Positions 18,518-27,268 of a DNA stretch of 64,000 nt are shown here, one piece after another. The notes below the pieces were generated by a model that saw only the letters and a list, made by a program, of their open reading frames with translations, made no database searches and was not told where the DNA came from. Numbering within the stretch: position 1 is the stretch's first letter; each line of letters begins with the position of its first letter. The DNA is taken from positions 1 to 64,000 of the forward strand of contig CANQSB010000010.1 in NCBI GenBank assembly GCA_947626435.1, read 5' to 3'. The position numbers were made by a program, and so were the translations under genes. The DNA comes from an uncultured Lachnospiraceae bacterium. Its GTDB lineage: Bacteria > Bacillota > Clostridia > Lachnospirales > Lachnospiraceae.

Positions 18518-19563
18518 AAGGCTTTTATGTCCTCTATGAGCTTATTTACATTTTCCTCCGTCGTCGCCCAGCTCGTGCAGAAGCGCGTCATTGACGGCGC
18601 TTTTTTTAGCTCGCTTTCGTTCATCGTGAAGGAATATTTGCATGCAAGCTTTATCGCCTGCTCGTGGTTTAAAATCGGGAACTGTTGATTTGTGTACGAG
18701 TCGTACGCCATTTTAATTCCCTTTTCTTCAAAAGCTTTCCTTATCATAAGCGCTAAGCGGTCGGCGGTCTTTGATATTTCAAAATAGAGATTATCCCTGA
18801 AAAGCTCCTCAAACTGTATGCCCAGCAGCCTGCCCTTTGCGAGCATCGCGCCGTTCTGTTTTATGTAATATCTAAAATCTTTTTTCAGCTTTTCGTTTAC
18901 GATTACAACCGCCTCGCCAAAAAGCGCGCCGACTTTTGTGCCGCCTATGTAAAATACATCACAAAGTTCCGCTATATCACCAAGCGTAAGGTCATTCGCC
19001 TCGGACATAAGCCCATAGCCAAGCCGCGCTCCGTCCATGAAAAGCGTAAGGTCGCATCTTCTGCATACGCTGTTTAGCGCAGCCAGTTCGTCTTTGGTGT
19101 AAAGGGTGCCGTTTTCTGTGGGGTTTGAGATGTAAACCATCGCGGGCTGCACCATATGCTCGCTGCTGTCGTCGTTTATGTGAGCTGTGTACAGGTCAAA
19201 GACCTGCCTTGCCGTTATCTTTCCGTCACCGCTCGGGAGGGCAAGCACTTTGTGACCCGTCGCCTCGACTGCACCTGTCTCGTGAACATTGATATGGCCG
19301 CTTTCCACGCTGATTACGCCTTGATAGGGTCTTAGCGCAGAGGCTATCACTGTCATATTTGCCTGTGTACCGCCCACAAGAAAATGTATGTCAATATCGC
19401 TTCTGCCGCAATGGCGCTTTATGTATTCGCGCGCCTGCTCGCAATGCGCGTCAACGCCGTAGCCTATTGTCTGTTCCATGTTGGTTTTCGTAAGCGCCTC
19501 TATAATCCTTGGATGCGCTCCTTCTGTATAGTCACATTCAAATCTGATTTTGTTGTCTTCCAT
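18514..19563 (-). CDS. ltaE: Low-specificity L-threonine aldolase
   Basis: This is a PLP enzyme of the aspartate aminotransferase fold that splits threonine or allo-threonine to glycine and acetaldehyde. The 349-aa protein shows VGGTQANMTVIASAL, HINVHETGAVEATGHKV, the PLP-contacting FMDGARLGYGL, and the Schiff-base lysine in FYIGGTKVGALFGE. The start chosen is the ATG of MEDNKIRFECDY, preceded by AGGAGAG; ten upstream codons lack a ribosome site. Gram-positive members of this family are sometimes annotated only as beta-eliminating lyases. It is first in a two-gene operon. Confidence 0.88.
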   Translation of the reverse strand: MEDNKIRFECDYTEGAHPRIIEALTKTNMEQTIGYGVDAHCEQAREYIKRHCGRSDIDIHFLVGGTQANMTVIASALRPYQGVISVESGHINVHETGAVEATGHKVLALPSGDGKITARQVFDLYTAHINDDSSEHMVQPAMVYISNPTENGTLYTKDELAALNSVCRRCDLTLFMDGARLGYGLMSEANDLTLGDIAELCDVFYIGGTKVGALFGEAVVIVNEKLKKDFRYYIKQNGAMLAKGRLLGIQFEELFRDNLYFEISKTADRLALMIRKAFEEKGIKMAYDSYTNQQFPILNHEQAIKLACKYSFTMNESELKKAPSMTRFCTSWATTEENVNKLIEDIKAL

Positions 19564-19632
19564 AATTTTCACACTCTCTCCTTGCTGCACCATATAGTTT
19601 TATAGATAATTGCGTTTTGACAAAGCATATAT

Positions 19633-19661
19633 ATAATATCCCAATTATATGCGGCTGTCAA
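19633..19661 (-). promoter_or_regulatory. Sigma-A promoter of the threonine aldolase operon
   Basis: On the minus strand a consensus TTGACA (19661-19656) is followed after exactly 17 bp by TATTAT (19638-19633). The predicted start lies about 63 nt before the gene. Confidence 0.8.
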
Positions 19662-19743
19662 TTATCCTGTTTACATGCTCATTTCTGCTTTTATATTCTA
19701 TTGCCTTGCTTTTATTTTAAGGAGAGAGTGCCATTTAATTGTC

Positions 19744-21393
19744 TTAATTGGACTCATATCTCATGCTATTTGCTTTATACAGTGCATATTCTTTTGAAAA
19801 ATTAAATTTTCTGACTGCGTCTATGCCTTTTTTGGTATATGCGTATTCGTCAACACGCCGCATTATTCTCATTTCATTGAGATTATCAATATTTTCCGCG
19901 GCGGAAAAAGCGTCAAGCGACATACCACTGTAATGGTAAAACAGCGTGTAATCCGCTTTTGCGACATTGTAACGCATAATCCAGTAATCAGGATGCAGCG
20001 CGGAAAACGCAAGCCAGCCTATGGTGAGCGTCATTGTAATGTATTTGAAAAGCCTGAGCTTTGACCTGTAAACATATGTTATCACCTCCGCCATTACAAC
20101 GGCTGTCATCAAAAGCCCCCAAAGCACCAACAGGCGCAGGAATGTGAGATTATATTCCTTGATATACATAAACATTCGGAAAGCGCTTGATGCCGCCATT
20201 ATATAAGTGCACAGGCATATAACTGTGAGAATTGACCGCAACATTTTATTTGTCTTAAAATACGCCGTTGTACACAGCACAAGCACTATATTGAATACAC
20301 ATAAAATCACAAGGTCAAAAAAGCCCTTCCGCGCATAGCTTGAATAGGTAAAGCCCTCCGGCAGCGCCATCTTGCCAAGAAAGAGCCCGAATATCTGCGT
20401 AAAGGAGAAAATCAAGTATATCACTGCCACTATGGCTGTGAAGGTGATTGCGATATATTCGTCAAATTGTGGCTTTTGTCTTGCCGCTTTTTCATCTATT
20501 GCCTTTATGCGCCTGCTGTCCGTACAGAATGAAAGCAAACCGTATGAAATGGCAAAGGTTATCACTATTCTGGCTATAAGCTTTGCCGCCGTCTTGTTTA
20601 TTTCAAAGCCATGCTCGAATGCCCAACTGGCGGTATCCGACAAAAGCTTCCAGAAAATGGCGTCTGCGTCACCCAAAAGCAACAGGACAAAAAACGATAT
20701 TGGAATGCTTATGGCGATTCCTATTATAATGGAAATAATTATGCGCCTGCGCTCCTTGTCGTGCGTCCTGTCCTTGGTATGGGAGAGCGATATTGCCGCG
20801 CATGCGTCGCTTACCGCGTCAAAGCATTTTCCTATTGCGCCGAAAATTACGGCAAATATAGCCCTTATATTAGCCGTTATGCTCCAATCGCGCGTGTCGT
20901 GCGACAGTTCCAGAAGGCTGATTATGAGCAGGGCGTACATCAGCGTTTTGTTGAAAAACAGCAGCACGCCTGAATCGGTACAGCAGTTTAATGCGCCTGT
21001 CGCAAGGATTGACGCGGCAAGGAAGTGTTTGTTAAATGTGGCATTGACAGCGGCGGCGGAGCTGCTCTTTGACTCTCTGATACAGCGCGAGAAAAACCAG
21101 AGGGTTCCGCCTGCGAAAAAAGGGTAGGTTATTCCTGATGCATTGTGGTACAGGCAGAAGGTGTAAAACAGGGCATACAGCGCGGTTGGGAGCGCATAAG
21201 ACTTGAAACGGGCGGCTTTTGCGAGTTTTGCGGCTTCTTCGGATTGGGCGGCTTCTTCCGGCTGCCGCGCCGTGCATGAAAGCTGCGGTGGATGCGGCTG
21301 AGTATCCTGCGGGTTTTGCTGTGGCTGTTGTTGTGGCTGAATGTCCTGCGATTGTTGAAAGCTTTGCAATTCTATTGTTTTTGAATTGTCCAT
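19744..21393 (-). CDS. Polytopic membrane protein (DUF4153/DUF4173-like)
   Basis: The 549-aa protein starts MDNSKTIELQSFQQ after a GGAG site; 77 open codons further upstream lie in the promoter region and are rejected. A Gln/Pro-rich cytoplasmic N-terminus (to about residue 55) is followed by about a dozen hydrophobic segments. A soluble C-terminal tail carries several basic and aromatic residues (IMRRVDEYAYTKKGID). The arrangement, with the block YIKEYNLTFLRLLVLWG, resembles DUF4153/DUF4173 proteins, whose function is unknown. The family assignment is from memory and moderate. Confidence 0.6.
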   Translation of the reverse strand: MDNSKTIELQSFQQSQDIQPQQQPQQNPQDTQPHPPQLSCTARQPEEAAQSEEAAKLAKAARFKSYALPTALYALFYTFCLYHNASGITYPFFAGGTLWFFSRCIRESKSSSAAAVNATFNKHFLAASILATGALNCCTDSGVLLFFNKTLMYALLIISLLELSHDTRDWSITANIRAIFAVIFGAIGKCFDAVSDACAAISLSHTKDRTHDKERRRIIISIIIGIAISIPISFFVLLLLGDADAIFWKLLSDTASWAFEHGFEINKTAAKLIARIVITFAISYGLLSFCTDSRRIKAIDEKAARQKPQFDEYIAITFTAIVAVIYLIFSFTQIFGLFLGKMALPEGFTYSSYARKGFFDLVILCVFNIVLVLCTTAYFKTNKMLRSILTVICLCTYIMAASSAFRMFMYIKEYNLTFLRLLVLWGLLMTAVVMAEVITYVYRSKLRLFKYITMTLTIGWLAFSALHPDYWIMRYNVAKADYTLFYHYSGMSLDAFSAAENIDNLNEMRIMRRVDEYAYTKKGIDAVRKFNFSKEYALYKANSMRYESN

Positions 21394-21485
21394 TGTACTT
21401 ATCTCCATTCTTTTCAATTTAATCCGAGTTACGAGTTCATTGAATATACTTAAAGTATTGGAACCAATATTTTTAGGTTGAATAA

Positions 21486-21514
21486 AGAATAGCACAATTT
21501 TGTTTGAATTGCAA
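21486..21514 (-). promoter_or_regulatory. Sigma-A promoter of the polytopic membrane protein gene
   Basis: On the minus strand TTGCAA (21514-21509), a 17-bp spacer and TATTCT (21491-21486) lie about 93 nt before the chosen start. Between here and 21735 the sequence is A/T-rich and holds no gene that can be supported. Confidence 0.65.
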
Positions 21515-21735
21515 TATATTTTTATTGAAAAACGATAAATTTTTATTGTATTTTTGTATGTATAATCATCGGAAGCGCTGACTATATTCATGTTCGTTAC
21601 AGATTGGGCGACAGGATTCCACAAACGCTAATGAAATACAACTACTCTATGCCGTGATACATTTCAAGCCATGCGTTATGCCTTTGAAAAAGCAAAAGCG
21701 CAAACACCTAATAAACTGAAAGAACATTAATCTTG

Positions 21736-22257
21736 TTATACGATTTTTATCTGGCACATTTTCATTGCTTCGAGCGCATTCCTGTGGCTTTCGGGCGTCA
21801 CTCCCGCGCAGCAGCTTTCAATTACGGACACCTCTGTTTCGGGGAGATACGCCTTTATCAAAAGCGCGTTGGAAATGACACATATGTCAGTGCAAAGTCC
21901 TATGAGCGTGACCCTTTCGATGTCGCCGCCGCGTTTCAAATATTCTGCAAGCTCCACCGAGCCGAAAGTCGGCTTGTCAAAAATCTTTATGCTGCTGTCA
22001 GCATCTATTATCGCCGCAAGCTTTTTGTCTATCTGCCAACCGTCGGTGCCCTTTATGCAGTGTGGCACGGGAAGATTTCTTCCCTCCTGAGTGTCCATAT
22101 AGTTGTCATAATGCGTATCACGCGTGAATACTATTTCTCCGTCAAAGCCTTTTACAGTCCGCGCTACATTGTCAACTATCGCCTCTGCCTCTTTAGTGCC
22201 GAGCGCCCCGTCAATGAAGTCCTTTTGCATGTCTACTACTACGAGTATGTTTTTCAT
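21736..22257 (-). CDS. Isochorismatase-family hydrolase, nicotinamidase-like
   Basis: The 173-aa cysteine hydrolase has the full catalytic triad of the family: D9 (VVVDMQKDF), K95 (FDKPTFGS) and C126 (LCTDICVISNALL). Metal-ligand residues of nicotinamidases are visible in TRDTHYDNY (D47, H49, D51 region) and VPHCIKG (H66). This favours a nicotinamidase, which would convert nicotinamide to nicotinate for NAD salvage, over an isochorismatase. It is monocistronic with a good promoter. Confidence 0.82.
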   Translation of the reverse strand: MKNILVVVDMQKDFIDGALGTKEAEAIVDNVARTVKGFDGEIVFTRDTHYDNYMDTQEGRNLPVPHCIKGTDGWQIDKKLAAIIDADSSIKIFDKPTFGSVELAEYLKRGGDIERVTLIGLCTDICVISNALLIKAYLPETEVSVIESCCAGVTPESHRNALEAMKMCQIKIV

Positions 22258-22358
22258 AATCTTTCCTCATTTCTGCACTGCTCCCTGCGCAAATCCATAA
22301 ACAGATTAACAGCCTGCGCTGAAAGCACATGCGCAATTATTTTGATTTATCTGAATTT

Positions 22359-22387
22359 ACTATAGCATTATGCCATATGTTTGACAA
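22359..22387 (-). promoter_or_regulatory. Sigma-A promoter of the isochorismatase-family gene
   Basis: On the minus strand TTGTCA (22387-22382), a 17-bp spacer and TATAGT (22364-22359) lie about 100 nt before the ATG. Confidence 0.65.
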
Positions 22388-22497
22388 GCTTTTGAGGTAA
22401 AATAGCGTATGACTAACCGACTTTACGCAAAAATAATGACAATAAACAGTGAAGTGTGTTAGACTAAGTATATAAACGATATTTAGGAGGTATCCGT

Positions 22498-24189
22498 ATG
22501 GCTCGGACTGTCGGAATCGGTATTCAGGATTTTGAAACGATTATCAAAGGAAATTGCTTCTATATTGATAAAACTGCATTTATAAAGGAATGGTGGGAAG
22601 GCTGCGACAGCGTCACGCTTATCACGCGTCCGAGGCGTTTTGGCAAGACGCTTACCATAAATATGCTTGAAAAATTTTTTTCCATAAAATACGCGGGACG
22701 AGGCGATTTGTTTGAAGGGCTTTCCATATGGAATGAACAGAAATACCGCGAACTGCAAGGCACTTATCCTGTCATCAGCTTGAGCTTTGCCAATGTCAAG
22801 GAGCCGAATTATGAGCGGACTCTCGAAAAAATCTGTTTGCTTTTGACTAATCTCTATTCACAGTATTATTTTCTGCGGGAAAGTGATGTCCTCAATGAAA
22901 ATGACAAAAAATTTTTTGACAAGGTTTCAATGGACATGAGCGAAGGGGTTGCTACGCTGGCGCTTTATCAGTTGTGCGATTTTCTTCATAAATATTATGG
23001 AAAAAATGTGATAATCCTGCTTGACGAGTACGATACGCCTATGCAGGAGGCATATGTCGGCGGGTTTTGGAACGAGCTTGTAGCTTTTACGAGGAGTATG
23101 TTCAACTCGACTTTTAAAACCAATCCTTGGCTTGAGCGCGGCATTATGACCGGTATTACCAGAGTCAGTAAGGAGTCTATATTTTCGGATTTGAATAATG
23201 TTGAAGTAGTAACCACTACATCCGATAAATACGCAACTGCCTTTGGCTTTACGCAGAATGAAGTCTTTGCGGCAATGGATGAATACGGAATTGATAAAAA
23301 GGAAAATGTCAAATTTTGGTATGACGGTTTTACCTTTGGGAACACGCACGATATATATAATCCTTGGTCAATAATAAATTATCTGGATACCCAAAAATTT
23401 GACACCTACTGGGCAAACACCAGCTCAAACAGCCTTGTTTCAAAGCTGATACAGAGTGCCGATACTGAAATCAAAGAAGAATTTAAGGGGTTGCTGCTAG
23501 GACAGTCCGTTGTTAGCGAAATTGATGAACAGATTGTGTATAATCAGCTTGACAGTACAAGAGACAGCATTTGGAGCTTCCTGCTTGCAAGCGGGTATCT
23601 GAAAATATTGAATGTGGAGGGCTTTGAGGAAATCGGCTTTGAGGAATGGAAGCAGCCGCGCTATGAGCTGGCGCTTACAAATTTTGAAGTGCGCTGTATG
23701 TTTGAAAACATGATTAAAAACTGGTTCGCTCCTGCGGCGTCCTCATACAGCCGTTTTATAAAGGCAATGTTTGTCGGAGACATTGAAGCCATGAATGAAT
23801 ACATGGGCAGAGTGACGCGGGCGGTGTTCAGCTTTTTTGATGTGCCGAAAAGTGATTCGCCTGAACCCGAGCGTTTTTATCATGGCTTTGTGCTTGGTCT
23901 TCTGGTGGAGTTGCGGGAAAAATATAAGGTCACATCAAACCGCGAAAGCGGCTTTGGGCGGTATGATATCATGCTTGAGCCCAAAAATCCATCTGATACC
24001 GCCGTAATCATTGAGTTTAAGACATATAATTCAAGGCGTGATGCCTCGCTTGAAGACACTGTCAGGTCGGCATTGCAGCAGATAGAGGATAAGAAATATG
24101 AGCAAACGCTCCTTGAAAGCGGCATTCCTGCTGAAAATATCCGCAAGTATGGGTTTGTGTTCAGCGGTAAGGAAGTGCTGATTGGATAA
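22498..24189 (+). CDS. AAA-ATPase-like / PD-(D/E)XK nuclease-like protein
   Basis: This 563-aa protein joins an N-terminal AAA-ATPase-like domain to a C-terminal PD-(D/E)XK domain, the architecture of PF09820 plus PF08011. Visible motifs are the P-loop RPRRFGKT near residue 42, Walker B VIILLDEYDTP near residue 175, and the nuclease core GFGRYDIML (Asp) with VIIEFKTY (E-x-K) near residue 500. Such proteins occur in many copies in gut Bacteroidetes and Clostridia and are suspected of roles in mobile-DNA or defence, without proof. GGAGG lies before the ATG. Confidence 0.85.
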   Translation: MARTVGIGIQDFETIIKGNCFYIDKTAFIKEWWEGCDSVTLITRPRRFGKTLTINMLEKFFSIKYAGRGDLFEGLSIWNEQKYRELQGTYPVISLSFANVKEPNYERTLEKICLLLTNLYSQYYFLRESDVLNENDKKFFDKVSMDMSEGVATLALYQLCDFLHKYYGKNVIILLDEYDTPMQEAYVGGFWNELVAFTRSMFNSTFKTNPWLERGIMTGITRVSKESIFSDLNNVEVVTTTSDKYATAFGFTQNEVFAAMDEYGIDKKENVKFWYDGFTFGNTHDIYNPWSIINYLDTQKFDTYWANTSSNSLVSKLIQSADTEIKEEFKGLLLGQSVVSEIDEQIVYNQLDSTRDSIWSFLLASGYLKILNVEGFEEIGFEEWKQPRYELALTNFEVRCMFENMIKNWFAPAASSYSRFIKAMFVGDIEAMNEYMGRVTRAVFSFFDVPKSDSPEPERFYHGFVLGLLVELREKYKVTSNRESGFGRYDIMLEPKNPSDTAVIIEFKTYNSRRDASLEDTVRSALQQIEDKKYEQTLLESGIPAENIRKYGFVFSGKEVLIG

Positions 24190-24203
24190 TAATCTAAAAC
24201 AAT

Positions 24204-24235
24204 GAAAAGGCTGTCGCACATTGCGGCAGCTTTTT
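24204..24235 (+). terminator. Terminator of the AAA/PD-(D/E)XK gene
   Basis: GCTGTCGC and GCGGCAGC form an 8-bp stem with one non-Watson-Crick pair and a 5-nt loop, followed by five T, 15 nt after the stop codon. Confidence 0.8.
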
Positions 24236-24282
24236 GTCAGTTAAGACATGCCAATATTTATTCGTATAAATCTCTTATATAT

Positions 24283-24311
24283 AAGGGGCTGCCCATTATG
24301 AACAGCCCCTT
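24283..24311 (-). terminator. Hairpin after flagellin gene
   Basis: A 9-bp perfect stem (AAGGGGCTG / CAGCCCCTT) with an 11-nt loop lies about 40 nt beyond the flagellin stop. The T-run on the minus strand is interrupted (TTATATATAA), so termination may be inefficient; stabilisation of an abundant mRNA is also likely. Confidence 0.65.
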
Positions 24312-24348
24312 TATGATTGTGCCAAACGCTATGTCAAGATATTGGTTA

Positions 24349-25854
24349 TTAGCCAAGGAGTGAGAGTACGCCCTGGTTAGACTGGTTAGCCTGTGCAAGC
24401 ATTGACTGACCTGCCTGTGAAAGGATATTGTTGTTAGAGTATTTAACCATCTCATCAGCCATATCTGTATCGCGGATTGCTGACTCTGCTGATGTCGTGT
24501 TCTCAACAATGTTATCCAGGTTGTTGATTGTATGCTCTAAGCGGTTCTGAACTGCACCGAGTGCTGAACGCTGTGTAGACACAATCTTGATTGCCTCGCT
24601 GATTACGGAGATAGCATTTGTAGCCCTGGTATCGTCATCGCCGTCAACCCTTAAACCGTTGATGCCAAGCCCCTTAGCCGTCAGCGCCTGAATGTTGATA
24701 GAAATCTTGTTGTTGTCCGTACCGTCAGCGCCTACATGGAATCTCATTGCCAATGCGCCGGTCTGATCCTTTGCAGCCTTAACCTTTGTCTGGTCAAGTG
24801 CAATCTCGTTGCCAAGAGCGTCATATACTTTCTTAGAATCAGCCCTGCCTGATGTTGAAATAGTTGCTGAAGCGCCTTGACCTACATCCATTGAAGTAAA
24901 ATAATCTTTCAAACCATTAGCCGCTATCTTGTTGCCATCCTTATCATAGAATGAAAATGCCTCAAGGCTGCTGCCTGCAGCGGTTACAGTAGTAGCTGTA
25001 ATGTTGCTGGTAAGTCCTGCCTTAATATCAGCTAACTTTACATTGATATTGCCGACAACCTTGCCATATGAGTTAATTACAGTGAATGATACTACACCGC
25101 TGGCGCTTACTGTACCGGAGCCAACTATTGAGAAGTTAGACTTTGCATCGCTGCCGTTGAACTGTACAGATGCCTTTACTACATCCTTTGTGACAGTAGT
25201 ACCAGTAGTAGTATCAATAACCTTAATGGTTGATGTCGTAATCGTAAGACCTTGGTTCTTGAGCGCTTTTGCCAAAGCATCCTGATCCGCTACTGAAGGA
25301 GATTTCGCTGTACCCATCGCAGAGAAGCTTACTGATACAGTAACACCGTTTGCGTCTGCTGTCTTTGAAAAGCTGGCTGTCGCGCTAAGGTCTGAACCCA
25401 TCTTATAAGCATAGCTGTATGTCTTCTCAACTGAATTGTCGCCCTTCAAAAGATATGTCTCATTGAACTTGGTTGTCTCTGCTACACGGTCAATTTCCTG
25501 TGAAAGCTGGTCAATCTCAGCCTGAATATATGAGCGGTCATCTTCTGAGTTCGGGCTGTTCGCTGACTGTACTGCAAGCTCATTCATTCTCTGAAGCATG
25601 TCATGAACTTCTGTTAATGCGCCTTCTGCTGTCTGTACTGCGCTGATGCCGTCCTCAGCGTTCGCAGATGCTTGTGTAAGTCCTCTGATCTGCTTTCTCA
25701 TCTTCTCAGATATAGCAAGACCTGCTGCGTTATCTGCCGCACGGTTAATCTTATAGCCTGAAGAAAGCTTCTCTGTTGACTTTGATAAAGAGCCCTGTGT
25801 AATACCGAGCATACGATTTGAGTTCATTGCCTGTAAATTGTGCTGTACTACCAT
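24349..25854 (-). CDS. hag: Flagellin
   Basis: This is the major filament protein of the flagellum, exported by the flagellar type III apparatus and so lacking a signal peptide. At 501 aa it is longer than Bacillus Hag. The N-terminal D0/D1 region (1 to about 150) has LSSGYKINRAADNAAGLAIS and GISAVQTAEGALTEVHDMLQ. The C-terminal D1/D0 region (from about 395) has SAESAIRDTDMADEMVKYS and ends QSNQGVLSLLG. The middle about 245 residues are Thr/Ser/Val-rich and variable. GGAGGT precedes the ATG. A CsrA-type hairpin lies in its leader and csrA is directly upstream. No flagellar genes beyond csrA are in the window. Confidence 0.97.
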   Translation of the reverse strand: MVVQHNLQAMNSNRMLGITQGSLSKSTEKLSSGYKINRAADNAAGLAISEKMRKQIRGLTQASANAEDGISAVQTAEGALTEVHDMLQRMNELAVQSANSPNSEDDRSYIQAEIDQLSQEIDRVAETTKFNETYLLKGDNSVEKTYSYAYKMGSDLSATASFSKTADANGVTVSVSFSAMGTAKSPSVADQDALAKALKNQGLTITTSTIKVIDTTTGTTVTKDVVKASVQFNGSDAKSNFSIVGSGTVSASGVVSFTVINSYGKVVGNINVKLADIKAGLTSNITATTVTAAGSSLEAFSFYDKDGNKIAANGLKDYFTSMDVGQGASATISTSGRADSKKVYDALGNEIALDQTKVKAAKDQTGALAMRFHVGADGTDNNKISINIQALTAKGLGINGLRVDGDDDTRATNAISVISEAIKIVSTQRSALGAVQNRLEHTINNLDNIVENTTSAESAIRDTDMADEMVKYSNNNILSQAGQSMLAQANQSNQGVLSLLG

Positions 25855-25958
25855 AATCTTACCTCCTTGTTTTGCCTGCCGCGCTTATTTGTCTTTGCGT
25901 CTGTAAATTTCACTTTCGTAAATCTTACATCCACAAATCCGCGCTTTGGCTTTGCCGT

Positions 25959-25975
25959 GGAAAATTCCGTTTTCC
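25959..25975 (-). promoter_or_regulatory. Predicted CsrA-binding hairpin in the flagellin leader
   Basis: On the mRNA strand GGAAAA and TTTTCC form a 6-bp stem that presents CGGAA as the loop, so an ACGGA motif lies in a hairpin loop, the preferred CsrA target shape. A second GGA lies in the flagellin Shine-Dalgarno (AAGGAGGT, about 95 nt downstream), which would allow two-site bridging as described for Bacillus hag. Prediction from sequence only. Confidence 0.6.
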
Positions 25976-26022
25976 ATCGCTTATTTTTGTTCCTTATTCA
26001 GTTTTAATTTATAATATCCGAA

Positions 26023-26061
26023 GCTGTCCGCATATCGGCGCGCCTGCTTTTGGCGGACAGC
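26023..26061 (-). promoter_or_regulatory. Hairpin between csrA and flagellin with a sigma-28 -10-like loop
   Basis: GCTGTCCGC (26023-26031) pairs perfectly with GCGGACAGC (26053-26061). The loop holds GCCGATAT (minus strand, 26039-26032), identical to the sigma-28/sigma-D -10 consensus. No TAAA lies 15 bp upstream of it; that position reads GTCC. It may be a weak hag promoter or simply an intercistronic hairpin that separates csrA from hag mRNA. Confidence 0.45.
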
Positions 26062-26076
26062 CTCAGTTATTAACCT

Positions 26077-26298
26077 TTATATTTCCTGTGCTTCTGTCTT
26101 TTTTGCTACCGCTTCTGCTGCCTCTTTAGCTGCTCTTTTTACCGCGCGTTTTTTAATGGCTCTGCCCCTTGCGACATTTATATCCTTCGGAGCGTCTATC
26201 ATCACGCGAATCTGGTTGTTGTTACCCCCGAGAAAGGTTATCTTAATGTCATTTCCTATCATCAGATATTCTTCCTTGGGCACTGTGAGCATCAGCAT
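26077..26298 (-). CDS. csrA: Carbon storage regulator CsrA
   Basis: CsrA is a dimeric RNA-binding protein that represses translation by covering GGA-containing leaders; in Firmicutes its main target is flagellin mRNA. The 73-aa protein shows MLMLTVPKEEYLMIGNDIKI, IDAPKDINVARG and the RNA-contacting R44. Position 6 is Val where most CsrA proteins have the RNA-contacting Arg. The C-terminal 28 residues form an unusual Lys/Arg/Ala-rich tail ending AKKTEAQEI. AAGGAGG lies 8 nt before the ATG. The usual partner fliW is not next to it; a recombinase segment is. Confidence 0.93.
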   Translation of the reverse strand: MLMLTVPKEEYLMIGNDIKITFLGGNNNQIRVMIDAPKDINVARGRAIKKRAVKRAAKEAAEAVAKKTEAQEI

Positions 26299-26378
26299 AT
26301 AAAAACCTCCTTGTTTTCGTTCGCTGTCTTAATACATTTTAACTGAGGATTCATCCTCTTCTGATTATGTTCCGCACT

Positions 26379-26406
26379 ATGCAACATTTTGGATAAAATG
26401 TTGCAT
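26379..26406. repeat. Left 28-bp recombination site (IRL)
   Basis: Perfect 12-bp palindromic arms surround a 4-bp centre, GGAT on the plus strand. Viewed as 11 + 6 + 11 it has the size and layout of a tyrosine-recombinase core site (arm ATGCAACATTT, spacer TGGATA, arm AAATGTTGCAT). The copy at 27327-27354 has the same arms and the inverted spacer. It lies 80 bp upstream of csrA and 80 bp upstream of the divergent recombinase. Confidence 0.8.
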
Positions 26407-26486
26407 TTGATATTTAAAGCAAAACAAATTATTATTAATAATGAAAGGAAATCTAACGAAAGGAAACGTTTAGAGAGGATATAATT

Positions 26487-27077
26487 ATGAGTACAATGTC
26501 GCCTATCAAAGACAAAAAAGAGCTGGAAGCTATGAAAAAATATTTTTTGGGGAAAAACGAGATACGAAACTATGCGCTGCTCTGCGTAGGAATTAATACC
26601 GCTTTGCGTATCAGCGATATCTTAAAGCTGCGTTGGAAAGATGTGTATGATTTTGGCAGCCGTTCATTTAAAAAGCATTTGCAGCTAAAAGAGCAGAAAA
26701 CAAAGAAAAGGGCTGAAATACTTTTAAATAAGGGGGTAATAAACGCGTTAAAAAAGCTTCTTGCATATTTTAACAGAAATCATATAATGATAGACGAAGA
26801 CTCCTATATATTTACGGGCAGAAAAAACAGGGAAAAGCCGTTGAGCCGCTCTCAGGCGTACCGCATTATAAACGGCGCTGCCAAAGCGCTTAAAATAGCG
26901 GGAAATATCGGCTGCCACTCGCTTCGCAAAACTTTTGGCTATTTTGCGGCGCGCAGCGGCATCTCTTCCGTATTGCTTATGCATATCTACAATCATTCGT
27001 CTTTTCCGATAACAAGGCGTTATCTGGGGATAGAACAGGACGAGCGCGACGAGGTGTTTATGAAGATAGCGCTTTAG
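26487..27077 (+). CDS. Tyrosine recombinase, FimB/FimE-sized
   Basis: The 196-aa enzyme consists of a catalytic domain only, without the N-terminal SAM-like DNA-binding domain of XerC/D; FimB and FimE have the same size. The catalytic set is complete: R41 (NTALRISDIL), a lysine-rich beta-hairpin (KEQKTKKR), H144 and R147 (CHSLRKTFGY), H170 (IYNHSS) and the nucleophile Y179 (TRRYLGI). AGAGAGG precedes the ATG. It lies inside inverted 28-bp sites, which are its likely substrates. It probably catalyses site-specific inversion of the segment. Confidence 0.9.
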   Translation: MSTMSPIKDKKELEAMKKYFLGKNEIRNYALLCVGINTALRISDILKLRWKDVYDFGSRSFKKHLQLKEQKTKKRAEILLNKGVINALKKLLAYFNRNHIMIDEDSYIFTGRKNREKPLSRSQAYRIINGAAKALKIAGNIGCHSLRKTFGYFAARSGISSVLLMHIYNHSSFPITRRYLGIEQDERDEVFMKIAL

Positions 27078-27268
27078 CCGCTGCCTTATCAGTATAATCT
27101 TAAATATAATTCTATTTTGACAGTTTTTTGCAAATTAGGTTATCTGTTTTTGAAAATTTTCAACTGTCTTACGGTATAACTATGCTCTTTTTCAGTTAAT
27201 CTTTGGTTATTCATCATATCGTGTAAAGAACATTTTCCTAAAATAAAAAAATTTTTTCAAATAAAGGG

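Noticed and set aside
22381..22386. TTGACA on the plus strand as the -35 of the AAA/PD-(D/E)XK gene
   Set aside because: No acceptable -10 lies 16-18 bp downstream; the same bases serve a well-formed minus-strand promoter.
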